Below are positions 15,765 to 23,971 of a stretch of DNA of 33,990 nucleotides, piece by piece (positions within the stretch are counted from its first letter, which is position 1; each line of letters starts with the position of its first letter). The DNA lies in assembly GCA_003762875.1 (NCBI GenBank), contig RIBL01000026.1:1-33990 (forward strand). The letters run 5' to 3'. Below the pieces are notes generated by a model that made no database searches, was not told the DNA's origin, and saw only the letters and a list, made by a program, of their open reading frames with translations. Both the position numbers and the translations under genes were made by a program. The DNA is from Muribaculaceae bacterium Isolate-110 (HZI). GTDB taxonomy: Bacteria; Bacteroidota; Bacteroidia; Bacteroidales; Muribaculaceae.

Positions 15765-17063
15765 ATGAAAGAGATGAAGTATCTGAATAGAATTGCCGAC
15801 AAGACTCTTGATTTGAGGCTTGAGGCTTTCGGCGCCGTACAGATAGCTGGACCCAAGTGGTGTGGCAAGACAACTACTGCAGAACGTCGGGCGGGAAGTG
15901 TTATTAAGATGCAGGATCCTGACCGTCGGGCGGGATATTTGGCTGCCGCTCAAACAAAGCCATCGTTATTACTCAAGGGTGCAACGCCTCGGCTTATTGA
16001 TGAATGGCAGGTTGCCCCAGTAATATGGGATGCAGTTCGCCATGCGGTTGATGAACGCAGAGAGAAGGGACAGTTTATTCTGACTGGTTCGACAGTAATA
16101 GATGATGAGGAAATAATGCACACGGGAACAGGTCGCATTACCAAAATGGCTATGTACCCTATGAGCCTGTTCGAGTCTCTTGAATCCAATGGCTCTATCT
16201 CTTTGGGGCGATTATTTAATGAGGCGGACTATGAGATTGATGGTGAAATTTCACAATTATCTATTGAGCAACTGATTTTTGCTGCCTGCCGTGGCGGGTG
16301 GCCCGCTTCTCTCGATGAGATGAGCACCAAAGCTAAGTTACTGATTGCTAAAGACTATATTGATGTGATATGTAATGAGGATATTTCAAGAGTTGATAAA
16401 ACGCGAAGAAATCCTGCATTGGCAAGGCTCATTCTTCGATCCTACGCACGAAATATCTGTACTTTAGCAAAGAAAACCTCCATGCTTGCTGATGTATCTG
16501 AAGAAATGGAAGGAATATCCATGCCTACATTTGATGATTATGTATGTGCTTTGGAGAAGCTCTTTGTAATTGATGATATAGAGGCATGGTCCCCTGCTAT
16601 TCGTTCCAAGACTGTTATCCGAACCGGCAAGAAACGTTGTTTTGTTGACCCCTCTATTGCGGTGGCCGCGTTAGGTGCGTCACCAGAAAGTCTGGAACTT
16701 GATTTGAACACCTTCGGATTCATATTCGAGTGTCTGTGTTTTCGTGACCTCCGAGCATATTCGCAGGCACTGGGTGGGCGATTGTCATATTACCATGACC
16801 GTCTTGGACTTGAAGCTGATGCCGTATTGCACCTTGATGACGGACGATATGCGTTAATCGAATGCAAACTTGGTAGTCGCGAGATTGAGGACGGGGCAAA
16901 GCACCTCATTGAAATCAAACATCTTATAACGGAAAAGAATATGGCGGAGAAGCAAATTAAACTTCGTGAACCGGACTTGCTTATTGTCTTAACGGGCGGA
17001 GAAATGGCATATACACGCGAGGACGGTGTGAAAATAATACCAATCGGGTGCCTGAGAGATTAA
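15765..17063 (+). CDS. AAA_14/DUF4143 ATP-binding protein
   Basis: This 432-residue protein has the common two-part layout of bacterial AAA_14 proteins: Walker A GPKWCGKTTT (about residues 29-38), Walker B RLIDEWQ (about 76-82) and sensor-like FILTGST (about 104-110), then a DUF4143 C-terminus with a PD-(D/E)xK-like core (LEADAVLHL and ALIECKLG, about 350-370). Such proteins are frequent on mobile elements; their function is largely unknown and they lack a full nuclease demonstration. ATG 15765 is chosen; GTG 15759 is possible. It is followed 94 nt later by the PHP-ATPase gene in the same direction and may form a defence cassette with it, although pairing is only inferred. Confidence 0.85.
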   Translation: MKEMKYLNRIADKTLDLRLEAFGAVQIAGPKWCGKTTTAERRAGSVIKMQDPDRRAGYLAAAQTKPSLLLKGATPRLIDEWQVAPVIWDAVRHAVDERREKGQFILTGSTVIDDEEIMHTGTGRITKMAMYPMSLFESLESNGSISLGRLFNEADYEIDGEISQLSIEQLIFAACRGGWPASLDEMSTKAKLLIAKDYIDVICNEDISRVDKTRRNPALARLILRSYARNICTLAKKTSMLADVSEEMEGISMPTFDDYVCALEKLFVIDDIEAWSPAIRSKTVIRTGKKRCFVDPSIAVAALGASPESLELDLNTFGFIFECLCFRDLRAYSQALGGRLSYYHDRLGLEADAVLHLDDGRYALIECKLGSREIEDGAKHLIEIKHLITEKNMAEKQIKLREPDLLIVLTGGEMAYTREDGVKIIPIGCLRD

Positions 17064-17157
17064 TTATTTAGGATTCAGTCAATATTGACCTATTCTTAAT
17101 AATGATATAGATAAGTTAGAACGAGCGAAGAATCAAACAAAAAAGCAACTTAAAACT

Positions 17158-20094
17158 ATGAATAATCCTATAGGATCACTATGGAATAAATGGGATCTAC
17201 ATCTTCATACTGATGCTTCTGACGGTAAGGGTTCCTGTCAGGATATATTGGATGAAGCTATAGCAAAAAATATAAAGTGTATCGCTATAACAGATCATCA
17301 TACAGTTGATAATGTAGATATGATGAAAACGCTGGCGAAAGACGCCGGCGTAACAGTAATTTCCGGGGTTGAATTTAGGACTGAATATGGGAGGGCATCT
17401 GTCCATATGATAGGTCTTTTCCCTGATGAGTTCAATGGAATAACTCTTACATCAGAATTTTTAAAGGAAAACGTTCTTAATCAATTGGGTATATCTCGCT
17501 CAAGAATAATACAAATTGGTCGAGAATCCCTCAAACAAGATGGATTGCCAGAGGCATCTTACTTTAAGGATGGGATGTTTCGCGTACAGGTGAACTTTAA
17601 GGACGCAGCCAATCTAATCCATAAATATGGAGGAATCGTAACAGTTCATGCAGGTTCAAAGTCAAACAGTATTGATGAAGAAATGAAGCATGAAGGTAAA
17701 TCTAAAAAAAATGTTTCGATTGAAGATTCATTAGGCCCAGTAAAAGAAGAGCTTTTTAGGGATGGTTATATTGATATTTGTGATTTAACGAAACCTAAGG
17801 AAGCTGGATTTTATCAAAAAACATTTAGGAAACCATCTATAACAACTTCCGATGCTCATGAAGTAAGCGAGGTCGGAACTAATGCATGCTGGATAAAAGC
17901 AGATTTGACATTTGAAGGATTGAGACAAATTCTTGCTGAACCGGAACGAATATCATTTGAAGAACCTGAAATTTTAGCAAGAATAAAAAGAAATCCAGAT
18001 AAATTTATTCGGTCTTTAGAGATTCGACGTATTTCGGGTGCCACTATGCCTGAAAAGTGGTTCGATAGTATTAGAATTCAATTAAATCCAGGCTTAGTCG
18101 CAATTATTGGTAATAAGGGGAGCGGCAAGAGTGCCCTTACTGATATTATTGCGTTATGTGCTGACTCTACAAATCAGAACTGGGCATTTTTGACACCTGC
18201 AAAGTTCAGAATGCCAAAACCATACAATCGTTCTAAGCAAACCGAAGCGTATATCCAATGGGTTGATAACTCTTCATCAACTATCAAAACATTAGATATG
18301 TCAACGGAGGCGACCAAGCCTGAGCGAGTTAAATATATTCCACAAAACTTCTTGGAAACTCTTTGTACAACTGAGGACGATCAAAAGTTCGAGAGCGAAT
18401 TAAAGAAGATAATATTTCAGTACTTAGCCCCAGCTCAAAGATATGGTTATAATGATTTGGATGAAATTATTAATTACCTGACAAAAGAAAATGCTGATGC
18501 ATGCAGTGATATTCAATCCCGAATTAGAGAAATCAATCGAGAGATTATAGCAATGGAAGCCATGCGGACTCCTGCTTACCGAGATACACTTGCAAATGAG
18601 TTAGCTTACAAGCAAAGCCAATTAAGCAATGTCCAATCTGCAAAACCAAAGGAAGTTGCAAAACCATCAGTTGATGAAGATCCGGAGGCCAAAAAGATTC
18701 AGGAGGAAATTGACAAGTTGAATGAATCTTGTAAAATGATGGAAATTTCTTTACAGGCTTTGGAAAGTGAGAAAGAAGAAAAGGTTAAAACAATTCAGGA
18801 CTTAAAGGCTAGTAAAGAACGTATTGATAGACTAACATTACAAATAGAGGCAGTCAAGCAAGAATTGAGATTGCTGTATGAAAAAAACAATCTCAATATT
18901 GATTCAGTATTGAATGTGACCTATACACCGGATTTAATATCTTCCAAGCTTAAAGAGTTGTCCGAGAGAGTTGATGAAATAGACAATCATTTGAATGAAG
19001 ATAAATCAGGAAGCTTACGAAAGCAATACCTTCTTGAATCTGAGAAATTGAATCTTGCAAAGCAAAAACTTAGTGCTCCAGAACTTGAGTATCAGAAATA
19101 TCTAAAGGAAAAGCTGGAGTGGGAGAAATTGTTAGAAGATATTACCGGTACTCCTGAAAAGGAAGGTTCAATAAAGTATCTTCAAAGTCGTATTGATTAT
19201 ATCGAACATAATCTAAATAAAGAACTATCTCAGAAAATCGAGAAAAGAGAGGATTTGGTAAAAGACTTGATGCAAAAGAAACATCAGGTCCTTGAGACCT
19301 ATGAAAATCTTTTTGCTCCTGTTGTAAAGTTTATTGAGGACTATCATGAGGAATTAAAAGATTATCCTATTGAATTTGACTCAACTTTCTCTCTTAGGAA
19401 TTTTGGAGATAGATTTTTTGATTTCGTAAGTCAGCAGGCTTCAGGATCTTACTACGGCAAGGAACAGGGGCAAGCTCGGATAAAATCAAATATTGACAGT
19501 GTGGATATGTCTGATATTCTATCTATTGTTGCCTTTGCCAACCTAATCAACAGCGATCTACTCTATGACAAACGTGATGACAATAATGATTTTCGTTCAG
19601 TAGAGAACCAATTAAAGAAAGGTCATACACAGCAAGAGCTATACGATTTTATTTATTGTATGGACTATGTCCATCCATTCTTCCAGCTTAAAATGAATGG
19701 AAAGCCCTTGTCCTCTTTGTCTCCTGGAGAAAGAGGTGCTTTGCTACTGCTTTTATATCTATTTATTGACATGGATGACAAACCTCTGATTATAGACCAA
19801 CCAGAAGAGAACCTTGATAATGAAAGTGTATATCGGTATCTTGTACACTTCATCAAGGCTGCCAAGCGTAAGAGGCAAATCATCATGGTGACACATAATC
19901 CAAACCTTGCTGTAGTTTGCGATGCCGATCAGATTATTCAGATGAAAATTGATAAACTTCACGGGAATGAGGTTAGTTTTGTTTCAGGCGCTATAGAAAA
20001 CCCTATTATGAATAAAATCATTGTAGATATTCTTGAGGGCACATATCCTGCATTTCATAATAGAGATTGCAAATACTTCGATAAAACCATATGA
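17158..20094 (+). CDS. PHP-domain SMC-like ATPase (TrlF-type), probable defence protein
   Basis: The 978-residue protein starts with a PHP phosphoesterase domain: WDLHLHTDASDGKG (about residues 12-25), AITDHHTVDN, GVEFRTEY and a late TSDAHEVSE (about 229-237), all metal ligands in place. Then come an ABC/SMC-type ATPase, Walker A IIGNKGSGKSALTD (about 315-328), a coiled coil (about 455-735), signature SLSPGERGALLLL (about 851-863), Walker B PLIIDQPEENLDN (about 875-887) and the H-loop IMVTHNPNLAVV. The order matches proteins annotated as TrlF-family AAA-like ATPases. It is probably a DNA- or RNA-damage-sensing nuclease used against invaders; this is inference. The gene is much more AT-rich than its neighbours, suggesting separate transfer. 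ATG 17158 follows an A-rich leader. Confidence 0.85.
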   Translation: MNNPIGSLWNKWDLHLHTDASDGKGSCQDILDEAIAKNIKCIAITDHHTVDNVDMMKTLAKDAGVTVISGVEFRTEYGRASVHMIGLFPDEFNGITLTSEFLKENVLNQLGISRSRIIQIGRESLKQDGLPEASYFKDGMFRVQVNFKDAANLIHKYGGIVTVHAGSKSNSIDEEMKHEGKSKKNVSIEDSLGPVKEELFRDGYIDICDLTKPKEAGFYQKTFRKPSITTSDAHEVSEVGTNACWIKADLTFEGLRQILAEPERISFEEPEILARIKRNPDKFIRSLEIRRISGATMPEKWFDSIRIQLNPGLVAIIGNKGSGKSALTDIIALCADSTNQNWAFLTPAKFRMPKPYNRSKQTEAYIQWVDNSSSTIKTLDMSTEATKPERVKYIPQNFLETLCTTEDDQKFESELKKIIFQYLAPAQRYGYNDLDEIINYLTKENADACSDIQSRIREINREIIAMEAMRTPAYRDTLANELAYKQSQLSNVQSAKPKEVAKPSVDEDPEAKKIQEEIDKLNESCKMMEISLQALESEKEEKVKTIQDLKASKERIDRLTLQIEAVKQELRLLYEKNNLNIDSVLNVTYTPDLISSKLKELSERVDEIDNHLNEDKSGSLRKQYLLESEKLNLAKQKLSAPELEYQKYLKEKLEWEKLLEDITGTPEKEGSIKYLQSRIDYIEHNLNKELSQKIEKREDLVKDLMQKKHQVLETYENLFAPVVKFIEDYHEELKDYPIEFDSTFSLRNFGDRFFDFVSQQASGSYYGKEQGQARIKSNIDSVDMSDILSIVAFANLINSDLLYDKRDDNNDFRSVENQLKKGHTQQELYDFIYCMDYVHPFFQLKMNGKPLSSLSPGERGALLLLLYLFIDMDDKPLIIDQPEENLDNESVYRYLVHFIKAAKRKRQIIMVTHNPNLAVVCDADQIIQMKIDKLHGNEVSFVSGAIENPIMNKIIVDILEGTYPAFHNRDCKYFDKTI

Positions 20095-20135
20095 TAATTG
20101 GTGATAGCAACTAAGGAGAATTAGGGATGTTTAAG

Positions 20136-20165
20136 CCCCGATAACCCTCATTGTGATTATCGGGG
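20136..20165 (+). terminator. Terminator hairpin after PHP-ATPase gene
   Basis: CCCCGATAA pairs with TTATCGGGG around a 12-nt loop. It is 42 nt past the stop of the PHP-ATPase gene and, on the other strand, just past the end of the pseudogene at 20184; it resembles the hairpin at 20625, which stands in the same relation to the intact gene. Confidence 0.6.
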
Positions 20166-20183
20166 TTACGTGCTGTAAGATTG

Positions 20184-20335
20184 TCATCTATATGGCGAGT
20201 GATAGTTGTTTTTGATGTATTCTTCTATATCACGATCAGCATATATTATTTTCCTTCAGAGAGAATAATATCCGTAAATTCCTTTGATACGGTATTTGGA
20301 TAAAGTGGAGCGGCTATCCATAATCTTCGGGTTAA
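20184..20335 (-). pseudogene. Decayed copy of the helix-turn-helix gene at 20678
   Basis: Minus-strand translation gives STLSKYRIKGIYGYYSL, a stop codon, then RKIIYADRDIEEYIKNNY and HSPYR, ending at TGA 20184-20186. This lines up residue for residue with the intact gene (STLANYRLKGIFGYYSL, EGKILYADTEIEDYLKENY, HPPYR). Further upstream TRRLW continues in another frame, matching ARRLG, so at least one frameshift and one nonsense change exist. A hairpin follows the stop, as in the intact copy. Confidence 0.8.
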
Positions 20336-20452
20336 TAGGCTTTGTAAATATGTATTAGAGCATCGGGAATATACGCAAATGGCATTTGTGTCAGATAAAC
20401 TGAGTGGAGCGGGATAATGTGTACCCCTCGTAAACGTGGAAATAGGCACCCG

Positions 20453-20506
20453 TTGAAATGCTTGAAAACGTGGGAGTAGATGGTTTTGAAATGCTTGAAA
20501 ATGTGG
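20453..20506. repeat. Tandem 21-nt repeat, 33-nt period
   Basis: TTGAAATGCTTGAAAACGTG-G (20453-20473) recurs with one change at 20486-20506. A third partial copy (AAACGTGGAA) lies upstream near 20432. No gene covers this stretch. Confidence 0.65.
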
Positions 20507-20524
20507 TTTGACCGTTTTTGTTAA

Positions 20525-20562
20525 TCAATTTAACAAAGCAAAACTCATCAAAAACACAAAAT
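20525..20562. repeat. AT-rich repeat, right copy, flanking defence-like cassette
   Basis: TCAATTTAACAAAG and TCAAAAACACAAAAT match the left copy at 15661-15721 in order and orientation. Confidence 0.55.
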
Positions 20563-20572
20563 GAAAATCTGA

Positions 20573-20608
20573 TTTTGTCGGTTTTTCTGCGTAAAAAGTC
20601 CGACAAAA
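20573..20608. terminator. Hairpin TTTTGTCGG/CCGACAAAA
   Basis: A 9-bp perfect stem with an 18-nt loop stands between the right AT-rich repeat and the terminator at 20625. It could be a second terminator for the minus-strand genes. Confidence 0.4.
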
Positions 20609-20624
20609 CAGTGATGACATGGCT

Positions 20625-20663
20625 AACGCCCCCGGTAATTCTCAATGGATTATCGGGGGCGTT
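20625..20663 (-). terminator. Terminator of minus-strand helix-turn-helix operon
   Basis: AACGCCCCCGgTAAT pairs with ATTAtCGGGGGCGTT (one mismatch) around a 9-nt loop, 15 nt past the stop at 20678. It is a strong hairpin, although the following T tract is poor. Confidence 0.65.
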
Positions 20664-20677
20664 GCCGTTGGATTACC

Positions 20678-20974
20678 TTATCGGTAAGGTGGGTGGTAGT
20701 TCTCTTTGAGGTAGTCCTCAATTTCGGTGTCGGCATACAGGATTTTGCCTTCAAGGGAATAATAACCGAATATCCCTTTAAGGCGATAGTTGGCGAGTGT
20801 TGACTTACTCACACCAAGCCGTCGGGCAAGTTCGGAGTCCGAGAGAAAGCGGTTGCCGTCAAACATAGGGCGAGAGCGTTCTGCCAACTCTTTAGAACAG
20901 CTCTTGATTTCAGAAAGTATCTTGAATACTTCATGCTGTTCTTCCTTGCTTAATTTGGATGTATTATCACTCAT
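20678..20974 (-). CDS. Helix-turn-helix (excisionase-like) protein
   Basis: This 98-residue protein starts best at ATG 20974 (MSDNTSKLSKEEQ); a longer frame upstream would lie within the previous gene. The helix-turn-helix is readable: FLSDSELARRLGVSKSTLAN (about residues 45-64), followed by a wing YRLKGIFGYYSLEGKILYAD. The fold is that of Bacteroidetes excisionase/regulator proteins. It overlaps the stop of the previous minus-strand gene by 8 nt, so they are coupled. A broken second copy lies 340 bp further left. Likely role: excision factor or regulator of the island; target unknown. Confidence 0.75.
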   Translation of the reverse strand: MSDNTSKLSKEEQHEVFKILSEIKSCSKELAERSRPMFDGNRFLSDSELARRLGVSKSTLANYRLKGIFGYYSLEGKILYADTEIEDYLKENYHPPYR

Positions 20975-21251
20975 AATCAACCTTGCAATTATAGAGTAGC
21001 CGTCCAATCTCGCCTGCCGGATAATAAACCTTGCCCTCAATTATTGAGTATCCGATCTTGCCTTCCATTCGGAGTAGTGTCATGCCGCGCTGTGAACGGC
21101 GAAGTATTGACTGAGCCGAAATATTGTCTATCCACTCCTGCCGCTCATTCCCTGACAAGCGTCTGATTGCTTTGCCAAGAATTGAACGGCACTCGGCAAG
21201 AGTGGCGACCATAGCGTCAAAGACGCTGCGTTCAATGGTGATGTATTCCAT
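20967..21251 (-). CDS. Helix-turn-helix-like protein, first gene of minus-strand pair
   Basis: This 94-residue protein starts MEYITIERSVFDAMVATLAE and continues with a helical N-terminus, a helix-turn-helix-like segment (ISAQSILRRSQRGMTLLRME, about residues 44-63) and the wing-like end IGYSIIEGKVYYPAGEIGRL. The C-terminal wing is of the same kind as in the next gene (YYSLEGKILYADTEIEDYL), so the two are related. Such pairs sit next to integrases or at control regions of Bacteroidales islands. Its mRNA leader carries the hairpin plus AACCACTAATCCAAG motif shared with the genes at 23972 and 25283. DNA-binding is inferred. Confidence 0.68.
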   Translation of the reverse strand: MEYITIERSVFDAMVATLAECRSILGKAIRRLSGNERQEWIDNISAQSILRRSQRGMTLLRMEGKIGYSIIEGKVYYPAGEIGRLLYNCKVDYE

Positions 21252-21259
21252 AAATATAA

Positions 21260-21332
21260 CCTTGGATTAGTGGTTTGATACTTTGCCCTGAATACAGCAA
21301 TGGCAATCCATATTCCGGACTATGGGTTGCCA
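21260..21332 (-). promoter_or_regulatory. Shared leader motif, copy B
   Basis: On the minus strand TGGCAACCCATA and TATGGATTGCCA form a 12-position stem (one mismatch) with loop GTCCGGAA (21313-21320), followed 37 nt later by AACCACTAATCCAAGG, which ends 8 nt before ATG 21251. The loop GTCCGGAA is identical in copy A (23900-23907). Confidence 0.55.
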
Positions 21333-21464
21333 TCATCATATTTTTATGAGCCGGGGATAGCTGTGCCTGTTTGGGATATATCGGGGCAGTCGCTTTGTCC
21401 GTGTAACATTCCAACTGCGAAAAAAGATTACTGAAAATGAGCGATTTCCCACGGTTACACACCG

Positions 21465-21484
21465 ATTACCCAACATTACCCAAC
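21465..21484. repeat. Tandem direct repeat ATTACCCAAC
   Basis: Two perfect adjoining copies of a 10-mer lie in the control region between the divergent genes. Candidate regulator binding site. Confidence 0.5.
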
Positions 21485-21573
21485 TTGAAAAATTGTCATA
21501 AACAAACAGCCATATTACGGTTGTTTCTATGTCAAATCCACGACGGATAAACATTACTCCAGCCGCTCAATCT

Positions 21574-21644
21574 GGTTCGGGTAGCACGCGGAACCGAACC
21601 AAAATTGACGACTGTCTGGTTCGGGTTGCAACGCGAATCGAACC
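21574..21644. repeat. Two tandem inverted repeats GGTTCGG...CCGAACC
   Basis: GGTTCGG (21574-21580) faces CCGAACC (21594-21600), and 44 nt later GGTTCGG (21618-21624) faces TCGAACC (21638-21644). The units share most of their sequence, including the loop (GCA.CGCG.A). Part of a gene-free control region, 21333-21890. Confidence 0.6.
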
Positions 21645-21810
21645 AAATCCGAGGCAAATATATACCCCGTTCAGGATTTAATTCCCACTTAAAACAGGCT
21701 TTCATTAAAGCACATCGGCTAATAGACATAAAAGCCGATGGAGTGACGCCTATACCCCTGCCTAAAGCAAGAAAAAAGGCTAAACCTCTTAATGAAAGTT
21801 AAAAAAAGTA

Positions 21811-21831
21811 GGAACGTTCCAGGAACGTACC
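21811..21831. promoter_or_regulatory. Tandem palindromes GGAACGTTCC, candidate operator
   Basis: A perfect 10-bp palindrome (21811-21820) is followed after one base by GGAACGTACC (21822-21831), a one-change copy. It lies 60 bp before the small ORF at 21891 and so is a likely operator of the plus-strand operon. Confidence 0.5.
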
Positions 21832-21890
21832 CGACGCGGATTTTGATTTCTGCCGAACTTCGCAGCGTAACACTAAACCCCAAAAATAAA

Positions 21891-22010
21891 ATGGAAACAA
21901 AAACGCTGATAATCTCCGGCACGAAACTATCCCGTCAGATGCCCGGAACGGACTTGAAAAAGTCCACTGAAACAAACTCTATGGTTGAACCTCAAAAATA
22001 TCTCTCATGA
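21891..22010 (+). CDS. Small ORF, 39 aa, coupled to next gene
   Basis: The frame METKTLIISGTKLSRQMPGT ends at TGA 22008-22010, overlapping the next ATG as ATGA. ATG 21891 follows an A-rich stretch (CCCCAAAAATAAA), typical of Bacteroidetes starts; a longer version from ATG 21792 would overlap the palindromes. No motif is seen. The overlap is the main argument for it being translated. Confidence 0.4.
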   Translation: METKTLIISGTKLSRQMPGTDLKKSTETNSMVEPQKYLS

Positions 22011-22357
22011 AGTCAGCAGAATTTACGATGGTATGCCAGATGCTTTCCGAACTGAGAGCAGAGGTACAGGCGATAAGAACCGGTGTTGACAGCCGTATCG
22101 AGTCAGTTGCCAAAACCGTGATGGAGGCTTTTCAGGGCTTCGGCATACTTGACCCGGACGAAGATACATGGACTGACAAGCAGGTACGCGCCAGATACCA
22201 TGTATCACGCAAAACCCTCTACAATTACCGTATGTCGGGCAAGTTGCCCTATACACAGACCGGTGAGGGTACAAACTGCACTATCCGCTACCGCAAGGCG
22301 GATATAATAGAATTGTTCGCAACCCGCAACGCACAGATAATCCATACACACAATTAA
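22007..22357 (+). CDS. Helix-turn-helix (excisionase-like) protein
   Basis: This 116-residue protein has a helical N-terminal half (about 1-50) and a C-terminal helix-turn-helix, WTDKQVRARYHVSRKTLYNY (about residues 55-74), with the wing RMSGKLPYTQTGEGTNCTIR and a final helix. It is related in fold to the genes at 10742 and 20678. The start overlaps the small ORF upstream (ATGA). It heads the plus-strand genes of the second island, beginning about 50 nt before the DUF4099 gene, and probably controls them or excision. Target unknown. Confidence 0.75.
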   Translation: MKSAEFTMVCQMLSELRAEVQAIRTGVDSRIESVAKTVMEAFQGFGILDPDEDTWTDKQVRARYHVSRKTLYNYRMSGKLPYTQTGEGTNCTIRYRKADIIELFATRNAQIIHTHN

Positions 22358-22406
22358 TAATCGCGTCGGCAACGGCGCAAGTTTCTAACCCAAAATTCTT
22401 TTAATT

Positions 22407-23870
22407 ATGGCAAAAGACCAGACTGAAGAAGTGCTGATTGTCCAGAACAACGAAACCGGGCAGGTAGGCGCAGTGACCGGACTCAATGAGGACGGCACAC
22501 CCAAAATCACCGATCCAATGTTCGTCACACTGGAGGATCTCGTAAAATTTAAGAAAGGACAAAATCCGCTGGAAGCGTTCTTGTCAAATTTTGTCAGACA
22601 ATGCAAGAACCCAACAATGTTCGGATTCTTCAAAGTTCCTGCCGACCGTTACGATTGTGTTGGCATGGCTATGTGTGACTTTATAAAAGACCCCGAAACA
22701 AATGCTGAGATTCTCAAAGATTTCAAGGTCGATGTCCCTCAGCAGACGCAGACCAACATCAAGGAACAGGCTCAGGAGAACAATGCAACCGACACTCAGG
22801 CGCAAAAGCCGGTGGAGGAACAGGCTGCACAGACTGAACAGCCAAAGTATCACGCCATCGACGAAAGCAAAATCGACTGGACGATGCTCAAGAAGAAATG
22901 GGGCATAGACCGCGACCAGCTTGAAAAGTCGGGCGACCTCCGCGAGATGCTCTACAACCGCAAGTCGCAGATTGTGACCGTCACGCCCAATTTCGGAGGG
23001 GAGAAATTCCCGATTGACGCACGACTCTCTTTCAGAACCGATGCCGACGGCAATGTGAAGGTGGTGCCCCATTTCATACACCGCGAGCCCAAACTCGACC
23101 AAGAGTTTGAGGGGTACAAGTTCACAAAGGAAGATAAAGAGGCTCTGAAAACAACCGGCAATCTGGGCAAGGTCGTTGACCTTGTTGACAAAGCCACCGG
23201 GGAAGTCAAGCCCTCCTATGTCAGCGTTGACCGTCTAACCAACGAGATTGTGTCGGTGCCCGTAAAGGCCGTGTTCATCAAGGACACCATCGGGCAGACA
23301 AAGCTGACTATGGCTGAAATAAGCGAACTGAAGAAGGGTAAAGCCCTCCCGCCTAAACAGATTACCGACAAGAACGGCAAGACCTACAATGTGGTGTTGC
23401 AAGTGTCGGCCGACCGCAAGGGCGTCGAGTTTGTACCCGGCGGCGTGCGACGACAGGAGCAGAGCCAGCAGCAGGGAAACAGTCAGGGTCAGCAACAGTC
23501 CTCGTGGCTGACAAAGGACGGCAACATCAAGCCCATCACAAAATGGGCTGGCGTTCCTATGACGCCGCAACAGCAGGCTGACTACACTGCCGGCAAGGTT
23601 GTCGAAATGACAAACATGGTTGACAAGCAGGGGCAGAAATGCACCGTCTATCTCCAGTTCAATCCTGAAAAGCAACGTCCGACTACATCACTCAACGATC
23701 CCCGCGTCAAGGTCGCTGAAGAGTCAAAGACTCAGAAGGCGGTCAACAATGACGGACTGACGAATGAGGCGACCAAGCATGTTGCCGAACCGCTCCAGAA
23801 ATACCAGACCGCGCCGAAAGACGAGAATCAGGCGAAACAGCAGCGCAAGCCCAAAGGCCCGAAGCTGTAA
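22407..23870 (+). CDS. DUF4099/DUF3945 mobile-element protein
   Basis: This 487-residue protein carries a DUF4099 segment (IDESKIDWTMLKKKWGIDRD, about residues 151-170, then DLREMLYNRKS) and a DUF3945-type middle (about 240-345: YKFTKEDKEALKTTGNLGKV, VDLVDKATGEVKPSYVSVDR). The Gln-rich linkers at about 106-145 and 350-370 and the Lys/Gln-rich tail look disordered. A DUF3945-like element GKTYNVVLQVSADRKGVEF recurs as QKCTVYLQFNPEKQ. Such proteins travel with topoisomerase and DUF1896/methylase-helicase genes in Bacteroidales conjugative elements and may be single-strand DNA handling or anti-restriction factors; the role is not established. It is cytoplasmic and has no catalytic motif. Confidence 0.78.
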   Translation: MAKDQTEEVLIVQNNETGQVGAVTGLNEDGTPKITDPMFVTLEDLVKFKKGQNPLEAFLSNFVRQCKNPTMFGFFKVPADRYDCVGMAMCDFIKDPETNAEILKDFKVDVPQQTQTNIKEQAQENNATDTQAQKPVEEQAAQTEQPKYHAIDESKIDWTMLKKKWGIDRDQLEKSGDLREMLYNRKSQIVTVTPNFGGEKFPIDARLSFRTDADGNVKVVPHFIHREPKLDQEFEGYKFTKEDKEALKTTGNLGKVVDLVDKATGEVKPSYVSVDRLTNEIVSVPVKAVFIKDTIGQTKLTMAEISELKKGKALPPKQITDKNGKTYNVVLQVSADRKGVEFVPGGVRRQEQSQQQGNSQGQQQSSWLTKDGNIKPITKWAGVPMTPQQQADYTAGKVVEMTNMVDKQGQKCTVYLQFNPEKQRPTTSLNDPRVKVAEESKTQKAVNNDGLTNEATKHVAEPLQKYQTAPKDENQAKQQRKPKGPKL

Positions 23871-23888
23871 CCAAAATCCGCTGAAATG

Positions 23889-23943
23889 ACATCAGGGAGG
23901 TCCGGAACTCCCGATGTTGTTGCCGCAAAACCACTATCTCCAA
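23889..23943 (+). promoter_or_regulatory. Shared leader motif, copy A
   Basis: The hairpin ACATC-a-GGGAG / CTCCC-GATGT has the loop GTCCGGAA (23900-23907) and is followed 11 nt later by AACCACTATCTCCAA (23929-23943), 28 nt before ATG 23972. Loop and tail match copy B; the tail also matches copy C. Confidence 0.55.
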
Positions 23944-23971
23944 AATTATCCACCCGATAAAATTCATAAAT

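Noticed and set aside
21232-21462. 76-codon minus-strand frame upstream of the helix-turn-helix pair
   Set aside because: It overlaps the conserved leader hairpin and the start of the real gene and has no protein-like pattern.
21605-21802. 65-codon plus-strand frame in the control region
   Set aside because: It has no ATG, starts inside the tandem inverted repeats and lacks any recognisable motif; the later small ORF at 21891 has better support.
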